A DNA stretch of 21,556 nucleotides from CAZIQY01 sp964541605 (GTDB lineage Bacteria; Desulfobacterota; Syntrophia; Syntrophales; UBA2185). Positions 21,483 through 21,556 of the stretch are shown in pieces (within the stretch, counting starts at the first letter, position 1; every line of letters starts with the position of its first letter). The stretch lies in assembly GCA_964541605.1 (NCBI GenBank), contig CAZIQY010000045.1, positions 1-21,556 of the forward strand, read 5' to 3'. The notes under the pieces were generated by a model. The model worked only from the letters and a program-made list of their open reading frames with translations. It was not told the origin of the DNA and did no database searches. A program made the position numbers and the translations under genes.

Positions 21483-21487
21483 ACTTA

Positions 21488-21528
21488 CCTCCTGAATATT
21501 ATTTATTCATTTTTATTCACAAAGTCAA
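21488..21528 (-). promoter_or_regulatory. Promoter, operator and strong RBS of the RelE/RHH module
   Basis: On the minus strand TTGACT (21523-21528, 5/6), a long 19-bp spacer and AATAAT (21498-21503, 5/6), then AGGAGG (21488-21493). An inverted repeat TGAATA-TTATT-TATTCA (21493-21509) spans the -10 and could bind the RHH antitoxin. Confidence 0.45.
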
Positions 21529-21543
21529 GCATAATCCTAATCA

Positions 21544-21556
21544 GGGGCGCTGTCCC
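21544..21556. repeat. GGGGCGCTGTCCC, inverted copy of the repeat at 18588-18600
   Basis: Thirteen bases at the window's end are the exact reverse complement of 18588-18600, and 11 of them also match 18645-18655 directly. The window stops within the element, as expected if a contig broke at a multi-copy repeat. Confidence 0.6.

Overview
The window looks like a piece of a scaffolded, probably metagenome-derived, Gram-negative genome: a 10-N gap lies at 1028-1037, one gene is cut by the left edge, and the right edge ends inside a repeat. The undecaprenyl-phosphate-dependent polysaccharide genes, the many small toxin-antitoxin-like modules, the GGGACAGCGCCC palindromes and the TGTCATTCC/GGAATGACA elements fit a Desulfobacterota (deltaproteobacterial, perhaps Syntrophales-like) bacterium. 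This placement is inference from gene content and repeat style; no rRNA or other phylogenetic marker is present.

Positions 1-16458 are a surface polysaccharide (O-antigen or exopolysaccharide) locus, all on the + strand. The left edge is damaged: a GT2 glycosyltransferase tail, a perfect 17-bp palindrome, the C-terminal third of a GT39-like membrane glycosyltransferase, and the gap. A tightly packed run follows: CDP-alcohol phosphotransferase, GT4, GT2, GT4, SAM methyltransferase, GT4 (1053-7242). A second run (7379-15187) holds a NodB-like deacetylase that has lost its catalytic residues, a glutamine-dependent asparagine-synthase-like amidotransferase, a GT4, a membrane/secreted PHP-like protein with a partly missing metal site, and a WbqC / PIG-L deacetylase / DegT aminotransferase set suggestive of amino-sugar synthesis and N-modification. 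Next is a WecA/MraY-type glycosyl-1-phosphate transferase (15310-16458), expected to load the first sugar on undecaprenyl phosphate; its frame is broken by a single in-frame TGA just after the HIHH motif.

Positions 16495-18661 hold a separately promoted two-component pair, a membrane histidine kinase and a receiver-nucleotidyl cyclase protein, closed by two consecutive hairpin terminators. The pair may link polysaccharide production to a cyclic nucleotide signal, but only proximity supports that.

Positions 18661-21556 are an accessory patch of small toxin-antitoxin-like genes: MazF/RHH with a clear promoter-operator, a short DUF4160 piece with DUF2442, DUF2283 with a DUF4258-like partner, a MNT nucleotidyltransferase antitoxin whose HEPN partner is cut to 24 codons, and a RelE/ParE-RHH pair. 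The patch is bracketed by a 13-bp inverted repeat (18588-18600 and 21544-21556).

Three copies of a palindromic TGTCATTCC-type element lie at the module boundaries of the polysaccharide locus (about 7231, 15198 and 16557) and supply stop and potential start codons to the flanking genes. I see no rRNA, tRNA, CRISPR array or intact transposase. No complete new system is obvious. The strongest leads are the two enzyme-like proteins with eroded active sites inside an otherwise normal polysaccharide operon, the interrupted WecA-like gene, and the repeat-bounded TA patch.
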